The notes beneath the pieces were generated by a model. That model made no database searches, was not told where the DNA came from, and worked only from the letters and a program-made list of their open reading frames with translations. Positions 54,004-64,000 of a DNA stretch of 64,000 nucleotides are shown here, in pieces (the stretch's first letter is position 1; every line of letters starts with the position of its first letter). Source of the stretch: Balamuthia mandrillaris. Its lineage: Eukaryota; Discosea; Longamoebia; Balamuthiidae. Made by a program: the position numbers and the translations under genes. The DNA is taken from NCBI GenBank assembly GCA_031835245.1, contig JAVKOQ010000084.1, positions 28,501 through 92,500 of the forward strand. The letters are read 5' to 3'.

Positions 54004-54746
54004 TAACTGTTCGACTGTCGACTTTATTTTATTTTTTAACGGTCACATCAGCAAAACAAAAAGAGTAGAGGAAAAGAGACTTACCGCAACAAAAAAAAGT
54101 CTATCCTTCAGTTGCCTGGTAGGGAGGAGGTAGGAGACACAAATCCAAATGCTTTTTTTAACCAAAAAAAAAAAAATTAAAGGTTGAAAGAAAGGGAACA
54201 TGATGAGTTCAAGATGAAGCCCGCGGTGTCGCACTTTGAAAAAAAAGAAACTGAAACAAACCTCACCTTGATCTGCTCGTTAGCTCAAAAACGATGCGAA
54301 GAGGAGGAAAGTAAAGAAAAACCAAACACAAAAAAAAAAATAAATAAATCAAATCAAATCAATCGATCAAGAAAGAAGGGACAACAGTTAGCGGAGGAGG
54401 TGCGCCGCGCCAAGGGAAAGCGGCTCTCTCTTTTTGCAGACAAACAGAGACGAGCGTCCGCAGAAAAACTCGTCGACACAAAAAATGAAGAAAGAAAAAA
54501 ATTTCAATCAAAAATAAAATGTAAAGAAACGGTCGACAAGCGAGGGTTCCCGATGGTCGAGGGTTTGTGGAAGAATGTCGACATTTTATGACACGTGTGA
54601 TTCACGACTTGTGTCGATGGAGCACGAAAATTATCGTGATTTGATTGCCGTGTAGGAATGTGGGGTGACATCAGCTTTTCGATAGATAATTAGTGATCTA
54701 CTGGTGATAAGAGAAAGAGAAAAGTAGCAAAAAGAGATAGAGAGAG
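54004..54746. promoter_or_regulatory. Divergent region between zinc-finger gene and HID1, with TGTCGAC sites
   Basis: About 740 bases, AT-rich with A-runs. TGTCGAC cores occur at about 54016 (13 bases upstream of the zinc-finger ATG), 54473 and 54533 (both reverse) and 54576 (ATGTCGACAT, identical to 41527). The lysine-rich open frame at 54184-54591 has no splice, family or codon support and is not called as a gene. Confidence 0.5.
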
Positions 54747-55153
54747 ATGGGAGGAGTGGACAGCAAGGAAGCGTTCAAGCTCTGCGTGGAGGAACTGCGC
54801 AGCAGGGAGGGCCAGTCCCTGCAGCAACAAAAGGGCCAGTTCGACAAGGAGTTTTGGGCCAAGTTTTGGACGCTGCCCGCCTCGGTCGAGGAGGTCTACG
54901 AGCTGCTCTCCCCTGAAGAGGTGCGCAGGCTGAAACGAGAGGCGCCTTGCAACTTTGCCATTTTGCTCACTCGTGTACGTTTTCTTTTTTTTGTTGGCCT
55001 TTCACGCTGCTTGTAGCTTTTTCCCCCTCCCTCCCTCTCTCTTAACAACGTTGTTGTGGTCTCCAACAGGTTGTGAACGAGATGAGAAAAGTGGTTGCCC
55101 AAGGAGCAAGCAACACGCCCAAAGACTTCACCAATGTTCTCAACTGCACGAGG

Positions 55154-55199
<46 letters not shown>

Positions 55200-56147
55200 T
55201 GTTCTTCTTCTTCTTTTCTCTTCTTCTTCTCTCTCTCTCTCTTCTTCTTCTTGTTCTTCTTGTTCTTCTTGTTCTTCTTTCCTTCTCCTTCCTCTCTCTC
55301 TCTCTCCTTCTTTCTTTCTTTGTATCTTTGTCATTCCTTCTTTCTCTTCTCGTTCTTCCTTTCTCTTCCCATCTCCAAACGAACAGCAGTGTTGAATAGT
55401 GTTTTTTTTTTCTTTTTGAAACAGGTTGTTGACACGAATGCTGCCGCTGGTTCTCGAAGACCAATCAGACGACTTTTTTGAGACGGTGTTTTGGCGAAAC
55501 GAGTTACCAGCAAGTGGAACCACGAAAAGAGAAGAGGAAAAGACTTCCACTTCTTCGCCTTCATCTGCAACAAAGGAGGGAGAACAAGAAGACGATGAAG
55601 CAGCAAAAGAAAAGGCAGCAGCTGGCGTTGGAACCCTTGTAGAAGAGCCAGAGATTAAAGTGGAAGGAGAGGAGAAAGAAGCAAAAGATGGGCAACAAAG
55701 TAAAGGAGAGGAAGAACAAGAAACGCCAAATCTGTCTCAAGGAGATGATGGCAGTGATCCATTAGCCATTCGTTTGTTGAATGCTGTCGTGAACTTGCTT
55801 TTCTATCCCAACTTTACCGTCTCTCCTCGAAAGAGCTCTTTGGGAACTTCCGTGGACACCCTTCCTCTGGATCAAGTCTGGTTCGTCATTACGTTCAATG
55901 ATCTTTCTACTTTTCTCAGCACTTGTTTTGTTGCTTTGTTTGTTTGTTTGTTCTCTCACTCAGTCTTTTCAACGCATTTCTGTTCTTTGTTATTCTAATG
56001 TAATGTTATGACACTACAGGATTGGTGGCATTGGAGTGGGCAATGATAAAGTACTGCCCACAACCAGAGCTATGCTTAGTAATCGTACCGAAATATTGAG
56101 GTTGTTGCTTGTCCTTTTCTCAGAAGCCCTCTACCATAGCCCCGGTA

Positions 56148-56190
<43 letters not shown>

Positions 56191-57810
56191 CTCTCTATTT
56201 CTGAGGGTGTGCTGATAAATACGCTCAAAGAGGAGACAGGGAAGTACGTCAATAAGTGGTTGGATATAGTGGCTTGTAACGCCAGTTTTCACTCTCGCGC
56301 CATCTTCTATTCCCTGATGAACAGCAGTTTCACTTATGATCCAATTGGGTGGGGCATGCCTTACAATCATGTTCTCTTCCGTGACGAGAAGGAAGCGCTT
56401 GCCGACATTTGTCTACAAGTTCTTTGCGTGCTTCTCAATCACGAGCCCTCAGCATTGATCCCAAGGTATTGTTTTTCTTCTTCTCTCTGTTGCCTTTTCT
56501 CACTGGTGAGATGTAGAGGTTCCAAAGAGGCAAAGAACATATTTGTAGAATATTTGCAAGAACTGGACAAACCTGAAGACTTCGAGTTCTTCCTCAAAGC
56601 CTTGGTCAGCCTCTTGAGCAATCCGCTCGTTGCTAACAACACGTACCTTCCCCATTCTACCAAACAAATATCATGCCACCAGGAAATGCTCATGCTGTTC
56701 TGGAAGACTATTCAAGTCAATAGAGTAAGCACTCTTTCCCAAAAAAAGTAAAAGATTATTTTTTTTGTATACTTAACTTTGTACATAGGCATTTTGTACG
56801 TGGCTGGTAACAAGGAGTGACGTTACTCAAGTTATCGACCCCATCTTGCATTTCTTGCATGAAGCTCGAAAGGATTCCGGTACGATTGATGATTCCACTC
56901 ATCTCATTATTTCTGTGCTCGTTCTTATTGTTTGTTGCAAAAACATAGCGCAAAATGGATTAGTGTCATTAGGCACTTTTATTCTCTTGTTCCTGAGCGG
57001 CGAGCGCGAGTTTGCTGTTCAGCTCAACAAACCGTTCACTCGCAAGCTGACCATAACTCTGCCGACCTTCACTGGCAACTATGCCGACTACCTCATCCTC
57101 GTACTTCACAAGATGTTGGTGGACGGACACAGCCGCTTGGAGTCCCTCTTCGAGTGCTTCTTCACCATCATTGCCAACATCTCCCCCTACATAAAGAACC
57201 TGAGCATGACCACCAGCATGAAGTTGCTGAGCCTGTTCAAGACGTTGTCTCGCCCCAAGTTCCTGCTTGCAGCTGAGAACAATCACCGTTATCTCTATTT
57301 TCTGCTCGAGATCTTCAACAACTTTATTCAATATCAGTACGAAGGTAAAAAGTCTTTCTTCTTCCATGGTTTGGTAAAGGAATTAACGACTGTTTTCTTG
57401 CTCTCTTTTATAATTTAGGAAACTATCGTCTGATTTATGCGTTTATAAGAAATCGTGAACTCTTTCGAACATTATCTCAGCTGACATTCTCGAGTGCTCA
57501 GCAACAAACCACCAAGTCGACGGAACAACCACAACAAGACGAAGAGAAAAATAAAGACAAAGAACAAGAGAAACAAGAACACGAAGCAAAAGAAGAAAAT
57601 GAAGAAGGAAAACAGACACATGAAACTGAACCAACACAGAAAGACGAAACAACGCCAGAAACCCAAAAAGCCGAAGAAGAGAAGAAAGACGAAGGAGAGG
57701 CGAAGGAAGAAGAACCAAAAGCACCACCAGCACCAACCATTTCAATGCAACAACAAACCGATCGGGCTTCATTCCAACCTACCGAAGAATGGGTACAATC
57801 TCTTTGCTTT

Positions 57811-57850
<40 letters not shown>

Positions 57851-58317
57851 GGCATCCTTCTGGTCTCCCTTCATTTTTAAAACCAGCTTTCTCTTTGAAG
57901 CTGGAAGGATGGCGTCAACAGCTTCCGCTTACAACCATCCTGCGCCTCCTCGATGCCATCATGCCCCAACTCCCCGAGATCGTCTCCGGAACGTACGTTT
58001 ATCTTCTTTTTGTTCTCTCCCTCTTCTTCCCTCTCTTTTTCCCACCCATTTGTTGCTGTTATTCCAACAATAACAAAAAAAACCATTAAAGTTCGGACGA
58101 TGAAGCCCTCATTTTATCCTACTTGAAGAACACGACGATGGTGGGTCTGTTGCCGGTGCCTCATCCGATCCTCATCCGTCGCTACCAGAGCAGCGCCATG
58201 ACCGACCTTTGGTTCTCCACGTTCATGTGGGGCGTCGTCTATCTGCGCAACAACGCGCCGCCAATCTTTTGGGGAACGCAGGTTAAGCTTTTCATGGTTA
58301 AACTTTTGGGAGAGTAA
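54747..58317 (+). CDS. HID1: HID1-domain protein (dense-core vesicle / trans-Golgi trafficking factor)
   Basis: Peripheral Golgi protein needed for regulated secretion in animals. The start at 54747 gives MGGVDSKEAF, a myristoylation signal that HID1 proteins share. Exon 1 is 54747-54974, then about nine further exons. Recognised blocks: FWAKFWTLPASVEEVYELL, LLTRMLPLVLEDQSDDFFETVFW, DPLAIRLLNAVVNLLFYPNFTV, the IGGIGVG segment, YVNKWLDIVACNASF and YDPIGWGMPYNHVLF, LSNPLVANNTYLPHSTK, FTRKLTITLPTFTGNYADYL, FECFFTIIANISPYIKNLS, and the end WGTQVKLFMV. Long acidic/lysine-rich insertions interrupt it (about 55520-55740 and 57500-57720), each a low-complexity loop. Several introns open with CT runs. 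Length and order fit the family. Confidence 0.9.
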
Positions 58318-58485
58318 ATATACATTTTGTTTCTCCTCTGCTTTCTTTTTTGTTTGTTTGTGAGATGAGAAAAGAGGGAAGAAAGATAGTTTTGTCTTTT
58401 GAAGTTGGTATTTACTGAAAGGTTTGCACGGAAAAAAACAAACCCTTGAGGCTTGAGACTGTTGTTTATCTTCTTTTTTTTTTTC

Positions 58486-59993
58486 TTAGATGGGTCCTCC
58501 TGCTGGCAGCTGCACTGATTTCTGTTTCGCGAGAGAGAGAGAGAGAAGTGAGAAAGGGAAACGAGAGAAGGGAAGCAAAGAGGTCGCACCAGTTTGTATT
58601 GAAGCTCTTGAATTTGTTGCCGTTGCAAGGGCGGTAAGCTCTCCAACTGTTGTGGAGTCAACTGCATAAGCTGCTGCAACAAAGCTCTTTGTTGATCCAA
58701 ACTTGACGGAGCAGCAGCAGCGGAAGGCATAACTGGTGCAGAAACAGAGGAGGAAGAGGCGGCGACGGAAGGGATAGCAGGCATAGGGAAAGAAGGGGGA
58801 GGTTGAAGGTGTGTAAAAGGAGGAGCAGCAGCTGGAGTAGGTGGAGGAACATGAAAGGATGGAGGTCCGCCAACTGGTCCAACGGGTGTTGTTGTAGGAG
58901 GTTGTAATGGAGGTGGACCCATCATGCTGCTGGATGGACCGCCCAGCACTGCTGGAGGTAGACCCACGCCACTGCCTCCCGTTGCTGTGGCTAATATATG
59001 CTGCATTTGAAAGGATTAGTGATAAGATGAGAGGAGGGAAGCATAAAGAAGAGATCAAAGGGCATGGGTATAAGAAAACAGGAAGAAAGCAGAGGGTTCT
59101 AGAAGGCAAGAGAAACGTACTTGTGCAAGTTGGGGCCGAATCATACCAAGGACGACTTGAGCTTGTAGCAAAGCAAAGGAGAATTGGGGATTCGTCGCGA
59201 GGATCTGCTTGGCCTGCTCAGGGTTCTGCTCCACAAGAACCTTCATCTGCGCCACCACCTCATAGAGTTGATGCGCACCCATTCCCTCCAACACGCTGCT
59301 GATCTGAGCCTCCGGCGTGACGCCCGCCGGCGGGGGCACACCTCTCGGCATTGGTCCTCCGAGTATACTCCCTCCTCCTGTTGGTGGCATTGGGCCTCGA
59401 CCTGCAGCAATACCAGGAGCAACACCAGGAGGAGGACCACCAACGGGACGTTTGTCGGGTGGACCACCGCCCGCGCCTCCGCCTCCGCCCATTGTCTTTT
59501 CGTTCTCTGCCACGTCCACTCGAAGCACCCGTCCGTTCAACTCAAAGCCATCCAAGTTGCGTAGGGCGCACATGGCTGTGTCTGCATCTCGAAACTCGCA
59601 AAAGCCATACCCTTTGGGCTTTCCAGTGTCTCGATCAAAGACCAACCTGTTTTGTTTGTCATATATAAAAAGTTCAGCTTCGGATTTGCGTTGATCCGCA
59701 GGCAGAGAACTGAAAGGTGAAGAGACAAGAATGCAGCAAGGAGACAGAAAGCAGAGAGACAGAGAAGAAGAGAAGAGAAAGGAAGATTACCGAAAGGAAA
59801 CAACAGGGCCGACTCCGCTGAAAACCTCAGTCAATTGCTCTTCCGTAGCGCCATACGGTATGTTACCCACTGTCGAATGTTTTTTTGTTTGTGTTCTATT
59901 TAGTAAGCGAAAAGAAGAAGCACATATGCTTCGCCCTCTGGCAATAAGAAGAAAGTACGCACCAAACACACATCTAGCATTCCTGCTACTCAT
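58486..59993 (-). CDS. CSTF2: Cleavage stimulation factor subunit 2 (CstF-64), mRNA 3' end processing
   Basis: Binds the GU-rich downstream element of pre-mRNA polyadenylation sites. The start at 59993 gives MSSRNARCVFVGNIPYG (RNP2 across the first junction), then PKGYGFCEF (RNP1) and NGRVLRVDVAENEK, completing one RRM (about 1-90). The hinge domain ISSVLEGMGAHQLYEVVAQMK...FALLQAQVVLGMI binds CstF-77/symplekin in other species. A Pro/Gly-rich segment follows, and the C-terminal helix bundle LLQQLMQLTPQQLESLPPLQRQQI matches the CSTF_C domain. The final exon adds KSVQLPAGGPI before the stop at 58486. It converges on HID1 with 168 bases between stops. Confidence 0.93.
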
Positions 59994-60283
59994 CTTTCTT
60001 TTGCTTTCTTTATTCTCTTTGTTGTCGACGATCACACAATAGATCGTTAGTGACGTCATTTTAACAACCCCTCAACCATCTAGATCTGACGTCATCTTTT
60101 TGCGGACACTGTCGACATTTTTCCTTTTTTCTTTCTTTAATTTTTTTTCTTATTTTTTCTTATTTTTTTTTCTTATTTTTTGTTTTTTTCTTTTTGAAAA
60201 CTTTATTTAATAAAAAACATAACATAAAAGCATTACAGTTACATGGTGAAAAAAAAAAACAAAGGAGACCGTTTGCTTACTTC
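59994..60283. promoter_or_regulatory. CSTF2 upstream region with paired TGACGTCA and TGTCGAC sites
   Basis: TTGTCGACGAT at 60021, TGACGTCAT at 60051 and 60087, and CTGTCGACAT at 60109, followed by T-rich sequence that belongs to the 3' flank of the phosphodiesterase gene. Confidence 0.55.
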
Positions 60284-62042
60284 TCAAGAGGCCGCTTTCC
60301 ATCGTGCACGATTCTCTTCCAAAGGCTGAAGCAAACATCGGATGCGAGGAAAGACTTGAGCCAGCGCAGCGAGAGTGGGCGAAAGGATGTTATCGATGAA
60401 CCCCAGTTGAGCCGTTGCTTGAGATACCGTCTCGCGATCCATCATTGCAGAAATGCTCCTACCTTCTGACCGCTCTCTGTCTCCTTGATTGAAGAACTCC
60501 TCTATCAACAAATCTGCCCATCGCTTTCAACAGCAAAAGAAAGTAGAACAATGAATAAAGAATGAGGTAAGCAAGAAAGAAAATAGAAGATGAGGCTTGG
60601 CGAAAAGAAGAAGATAAAGGCATGATGAAGAAGCAGCACATACTTTGGAGACAGACCACGGACGGGCTTCATTGGAGATGTCAGCAGCTTTCATCATTAT
60701 TGACATAAGAAGCAACTTTGATTCTCTGTCTTGCCATTTCGCTGCTGTAGAAGATGAGGACGAAGAAGTGGAGGCCTTTAGTTTGTCCTGCATGTGCCGC
60801 ATGATGTCAAAGTGTTTGGACATATCAGTGTTGAGGATTAACGTTATGATGAGAGGTCTTATCTCAAGTCGCTGTTGGAGAGATAAGTTGATTAAAATGT
60901 TGGTGGAAGGGTTGTATAGTAACCGCCACGCGCATGAACTATAATGCAGGCAAATGGATTGAGTTTAAAGGAGGGAACAAGAGAGAAGAGAACGATGAAG
61001 AGAAGAGAATTGAAGAGAAGAATAGGAGTCGCATAGCAGCAGAGAAGAAAGTGGAGAGAAGTTAACGACAAAAGCATAAACGCATAGAAGAGAAGAGCAA
61101 AGAAGAGAACGATGAAGAGAGAACAAATGATAGTACCAATGATGGTTTTCAAGTGGAGAGCAGTTATTGTAAAGCAAGGCAAGGCTGGTCACTGCGTTGA
61201 TATGATACTGGTTAGACAAGCCTGGGTGGTCTTGTTTTGTTATGCCATGTAAATAAATATACCATGTTAGATACATATAACAAACAGAAAAGAAAAAGCA
61301 AACAGAAAGAAGAATGTCAAAGAAGAAGAAGAACAAAAAGCATAACAAGAAGAAGAAGAAGAAGAAAGAGAAGACGAAGAAGAAGAAGAAGAGAACAAAA
61401 AGCATAACAAGAAGAAGAAGAACAAGAACAAGAACAAGCCATAAGAAAGCAGGTGGTACCTAAATCATGACAAAGGGCAGCTACAAGTAGGGCCAACGTT
61501 TCCAACTTTGTAAAGACCTCTCGTGGGCGCAACCCCTTCTCTTTATCGTCCTTCTTCTCCTTCTCTTTCTCTCCTTTTGTTGCTCCTCCCCCTTCTGCTT
61601 CTCCTCCTCCTCCGGGCTCCTCCTCCTCCTCTTCCTCCCCCAGTGTGAAAAAGAGGAACAGCATATGGGCCACGGTGAAGGCGTGACGAAAGTTATGGAA
61701 GGGGTTCTCTCGGTAGCTGCAGCGAAGGCAGACGACGAAGTTCTGGAGGGTCTCCAGCGGGATCGAGAAGGTCCGCACGAGGTCCAGCCGCTCGAAGAAT
61801 ACCACCACCAACCTACAGAGCTGCTCCGGGTCATAGTTCCACAGATCAAAAGTCGGCAGGTGCAAGTCGGAGGGAATCAAACCTTCGTTGTTGTTCTCGT
61901 TGTCGGTCTCAAAGATGGCGCGACGCAGGCGAGAGAGCTCCTGCGCGGTGGGGGGTTGAAAGGCGTAGCACTGCCCGAAGCGACAGCAAACGCCTCCTTT
62001 GTCCAGCACGGAGTCGTTGATGTCCAGCGTGTGGTTATTCAT
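60284..62042 (-). CDS. Class I 3',5'-cyclic nucleotide phosphodiesterase
   Basis: Hydrolyses cAMP or cGMP. The start at 62042 leads to a short N-terminal region, then the PDEase_I catalytic domain: [19 protein letters not shown] (first metal-binding His), a Glu/Gly-rich insertion, [16 protein letters not shown] across the first junction (second His and Asp), [74 protein letters not shown] (third metal Asp) and [17 protein letters not shown], finishing with the [14 protein letters not shown] segment that carries the Q-pocket side of the site. No GAF, PAS or membrane segment is visible, so the enzyme is cytosolic. Five exons or so; one intron is GA/AAG-rich. Confidence 0.94.
61316..61440. repeat. 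AAG/AAC trinucleotide tract in phosphodiesterase intron
   Basis: About 125 bases of GAAGAA/ACAAGAA repeats with two copies of an AACAAAAAGCATAACAAGAAG phrase, next to the 5' splice site at about 61459. Confidence 0.8.
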
Positions 62043-62348
62043 TTTTTTTATGGTTTGTTTTCTCTTCTCTTTCTTTTTTTTCTGCTCCTTCCATTAATTG
62101 GATGGATTACATCACCGGCAACCATAAAAAGAAAGTGACACGTCATATTGATCCACTTTCTTTCTTTACAAGGAAATTATGACACATCACAACCATCAAT
62201 ATTTGGAAATATACACGTCATGTAGTAGGAGTTTGAACACGTCACCTTTGTGCATTAAAGGGGTTTTCCACGTCATAATATGATGTTATCAAATCCCAAA
62301 TATGGAAATAAACACATCAGCAATTTCCTCGAAAGAAAGAAAGCAAGA
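62043..62348. promoter_or_regulatory. Divergent promoter with four ACGTCA sites
   Basis: Between the phosphodiesterase and LETM1 starts. (A/C)CACGTCA(T) lies at about 62138, 62213, 62237 and 62269, with weaker ACACATCA variants at about 62181 and 62310. The last strong site is only 4 bases before an upstream in-frame ATG at 62280, which argues that translation starts later, at 62349. Confidence 0.6.
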
Positions 62349-64000
62349 ATGAGAAGGAGCAGCAGCAGCGGTGGTGGCTTGTGGCACGCCCAACGCCTCG
62401 GCGCCAGAAGGCTTGCTGGCGGTTGTTTGTCGCTACGACCACCTGGTTACGCGGGCGCCGTGACTCGTGCTTCGTTGACGACGAACGTCCGGGCCTTTGC
62501 TACGCACCACCTGCGCTGTAGAAATGGACTCCACAGCAATCTCCAATGGACCGCATCGGCATGTGGCGTGACGAGGAGGACCGCTATTGTTCGGAAGTTC
62601 CCTGCGCGCAGCTCACGTGATGTGGTTGCTGCTTCTTATGCAACTGTTCCTCCCAACGACCCGCCAAAGCCTTCCGTTCGGGAAAGAATATCGGTCCGCT
62701 CCATCTCTTTTTCTCCCTTCTCTTCATAGTTTTATCCTCTCTCCTCGCTTTCTTTCTCATGTTTCAACTGTTCGACCAGACGCTCATGACCGGCATGAAA
62801 GAAGGTTTCACCAAGTTCAAAGAAAACAACACCAACGCCAGAGCCGCACAGCGAAAGCAAAAGGAACAGGGAGATGAGGCGCTGAACAGAGCAGAGGTGC
62901 GGTTGATCCAAAATCATGCCAAGGACGTGTTTGCCCTCTTTCCTTTTGGCTTTTTCGCGCTGGTCTTGCCGGAAGCCATTCCTTTCATCCTGCTGTGGTT
63001 TCCTTCCATGGTTTGAATATTATCCCTGTTCTCGTTTCTCCTCTCTCGTCTGTCTCATCGCTTGCTCTTCTCTTGCTCTCCTCTCCTCTCTGTCTCTGTC
63101 TCTGTCTCTCTTAACTTCTCCATGATTTGTCTTTAACGCTTCATCGTGAAAACATTTGGAATGAACAGGTTCCCAGCACTTTTCGCCCTATTTTTATCAC
63201 CGAGGTACCATACATCCTTGAACTTGATCTTTGTTTCTTCTTCTTCTTCTTCTTCTTCTTGTTCTTCTTCTTCTTCTTCCACTATGTTTTCTCTTTCTTA
63301 TTGCTTTACTACTTTTTAAAAACAGAAATCCAAACGTAAACAAGTGGAACAACAAAACCTTGCCATGGAACAAATGGCCCATTTGCTTGCTTCCTCGTCA
63401 CCCAACAAAGCTTCTTTTGCTGTGTTCTACAATTATCTCAAAAGCATGGAACAAATTTCCAATAGCAACAACTACAGCAGCGAGCTATTGCAGTGGAAGG
63501 AAGAGGCATTGAGCACTGATCGATTGGTGGCGGCATGTAAGTTTATGACGATACCGACCAGAATGCGGCCTGAATGGTATCTTCGTCGTTCTCTTTCAAA
63601 GGCGCTTACCAATCTCATTGCTGATGATCAAGTAAGTCACGTCGTTTTCCTTTCTTACCTTTTTTTTTTTTTGAGATTTTGCTAACGTTTCTTCTCTTCC
63701 GTCTCGCTTTCATTGTTTCTGTCTCTCTTCGCTGTTCCTCTTTATCTCTTTCAGTTAATCCAAAAAGATGGGGGAATAAGAAGTCTTAAAGCGGTGGACT
63801 TGAAGGAAGCTTGTGAGGAGCGAAAGCTGGTTATCCACTACCAAGACACAACGGTGAAACAGCAGCAGAAATATCTCGACAAGTGGTTGGAACTCTCTCA
63901 GAAAACCAAGCACAACGACTTGCCTCGCCCGATGCTTCTCCTGTGGAGCATGGCTTGCTGTCGCATGTCCTCTGAACTTATCTCTGGTGGTGGTGGGAGC
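62349..64000 (+). CDS. LETM1: LETM1 mitochondrial inner-membrane cation/H+ exchanger, 3' end outside window
   Basis: Mitochondrial ion and volume homeostasis protein. Exons: 62349-62693, 62780-63010, 63169-63204, 63326-63631, 63755 to the right edge; all GT-AG, phase 0. The N-terminus (MRRSSSSGGGLWHAQRLGARR) is Arg/Ser-rich without acids, a matrix presequence. The hallmark block EVRLIQNHAKDVFALFPFGF followed by LPEAIPFILLWFPSMVPSTF contains the single LETM1 membrane span with its proline. The ribosome-binding-like LETM1 domain follows (LIQKDGGIRSLKAVDLKEACEER). The start at 62349 is preferred over 62280 because of the promoter motif adjoining the latter. An EF-hand and coiled coil expected further on lie outside the window. 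Confidence 0.93.

Noticed and set aside
54184-54591. Lys-rich 135-codon open frame
   Set aside because: AT-rich divergent promoter region with promoter motifs inside it; composition explains the lysines and no family is recognised.
62280-62348. Upstream LETM1 start at 62280
   Set aside because: It lies 4 bases after a promoter-type CACGTCAT site; the Met at 62349 begins a standard mitochondrial leader.

Overview
The window is nuclear DNA from a eukaryote with many short introns, and most probably an amoebozoan. The pointers are a TKL kinase fused to an SH2 domain (the SHK family known from Dictyostelium and relatives), an EF-hand-less fimbrin, a Stealth-type GlcNAc-1-phosphotransferase, a cGMP/cAMP-type phosphodiesterase, GT-AG introns of about 50-300 bases, and base composition near 50 % GC. 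The genus cannot be fixed from the sequence; a centramoebid-like amoeba is a guess. Genes are dense (24 host gene models plus one mobile element), lie on both strands, and are separated by short gaps.

Layout from left to right. An N-myristoylated EF-hand protein runs off the left edge (minus). NADP isocitrate dehydrogenase (plus). A possible bL25-type mitochondrial ribosomal protein (minus). An SHK tyrosine-kinase-like/SH2 kinase (plus). A membrane-anchored RhoGEF, a membrane-anchored PP2C phosphatase and a RecQ helicase with a mitochondrial-type leader (all minus). A 2.9 kb DNA-transposon-like insertion with a DDE-type protein (about 17463-20395). An MBOAT lysophospholipid acyltransferase and a long OTU deubiquitinase (plus). 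RAD52 (minus). A mitochondrial LEA-like repeat protein (plus). A HAP2/GCS1-like fusogen (plus), facing a Stealth/GNPTAB-type enzyme (minus). Fimbrin (plus) and ATG4 (minus). A second, truncated HAP2-like gene (plus). A TPPLPSPP-repeat protein with a KEN box (plus). A C2-ankyrin protein and an AT-hook/zinc-finger protein (minus). HID1 (plus), CSTF2 (minus), a class-I cyclic nucleotide phosphodiesterase (minus) and LETM1 running off the right edge (plus).

The genes do not form an operon-like unit; this is ordinary eukaryotic chromosome. Three themes recur. Signalling: SHK kinase, RhoGEF, PP2C, phosphodiesterase, C2-ankyrin, EF-hand. Secretory and membrane biology: Stealth, HID1, MBOAT, ATG4. 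DNA recombination: RecQ and RAD52. Two genome-wide signals stand out. Pure sense-strand CT tracts sit just inside the 5' end of many introns. A family of short motifs (TGTCGAC, TGTCGTCA, TGACGTCA, ACACGTCA) is concentrated in the gaps upstream of gene starts. The most biologically striking content is the pair of HAP2-like gamete-fusogen genes, which would imply that this lineage keeps sexual machinery.
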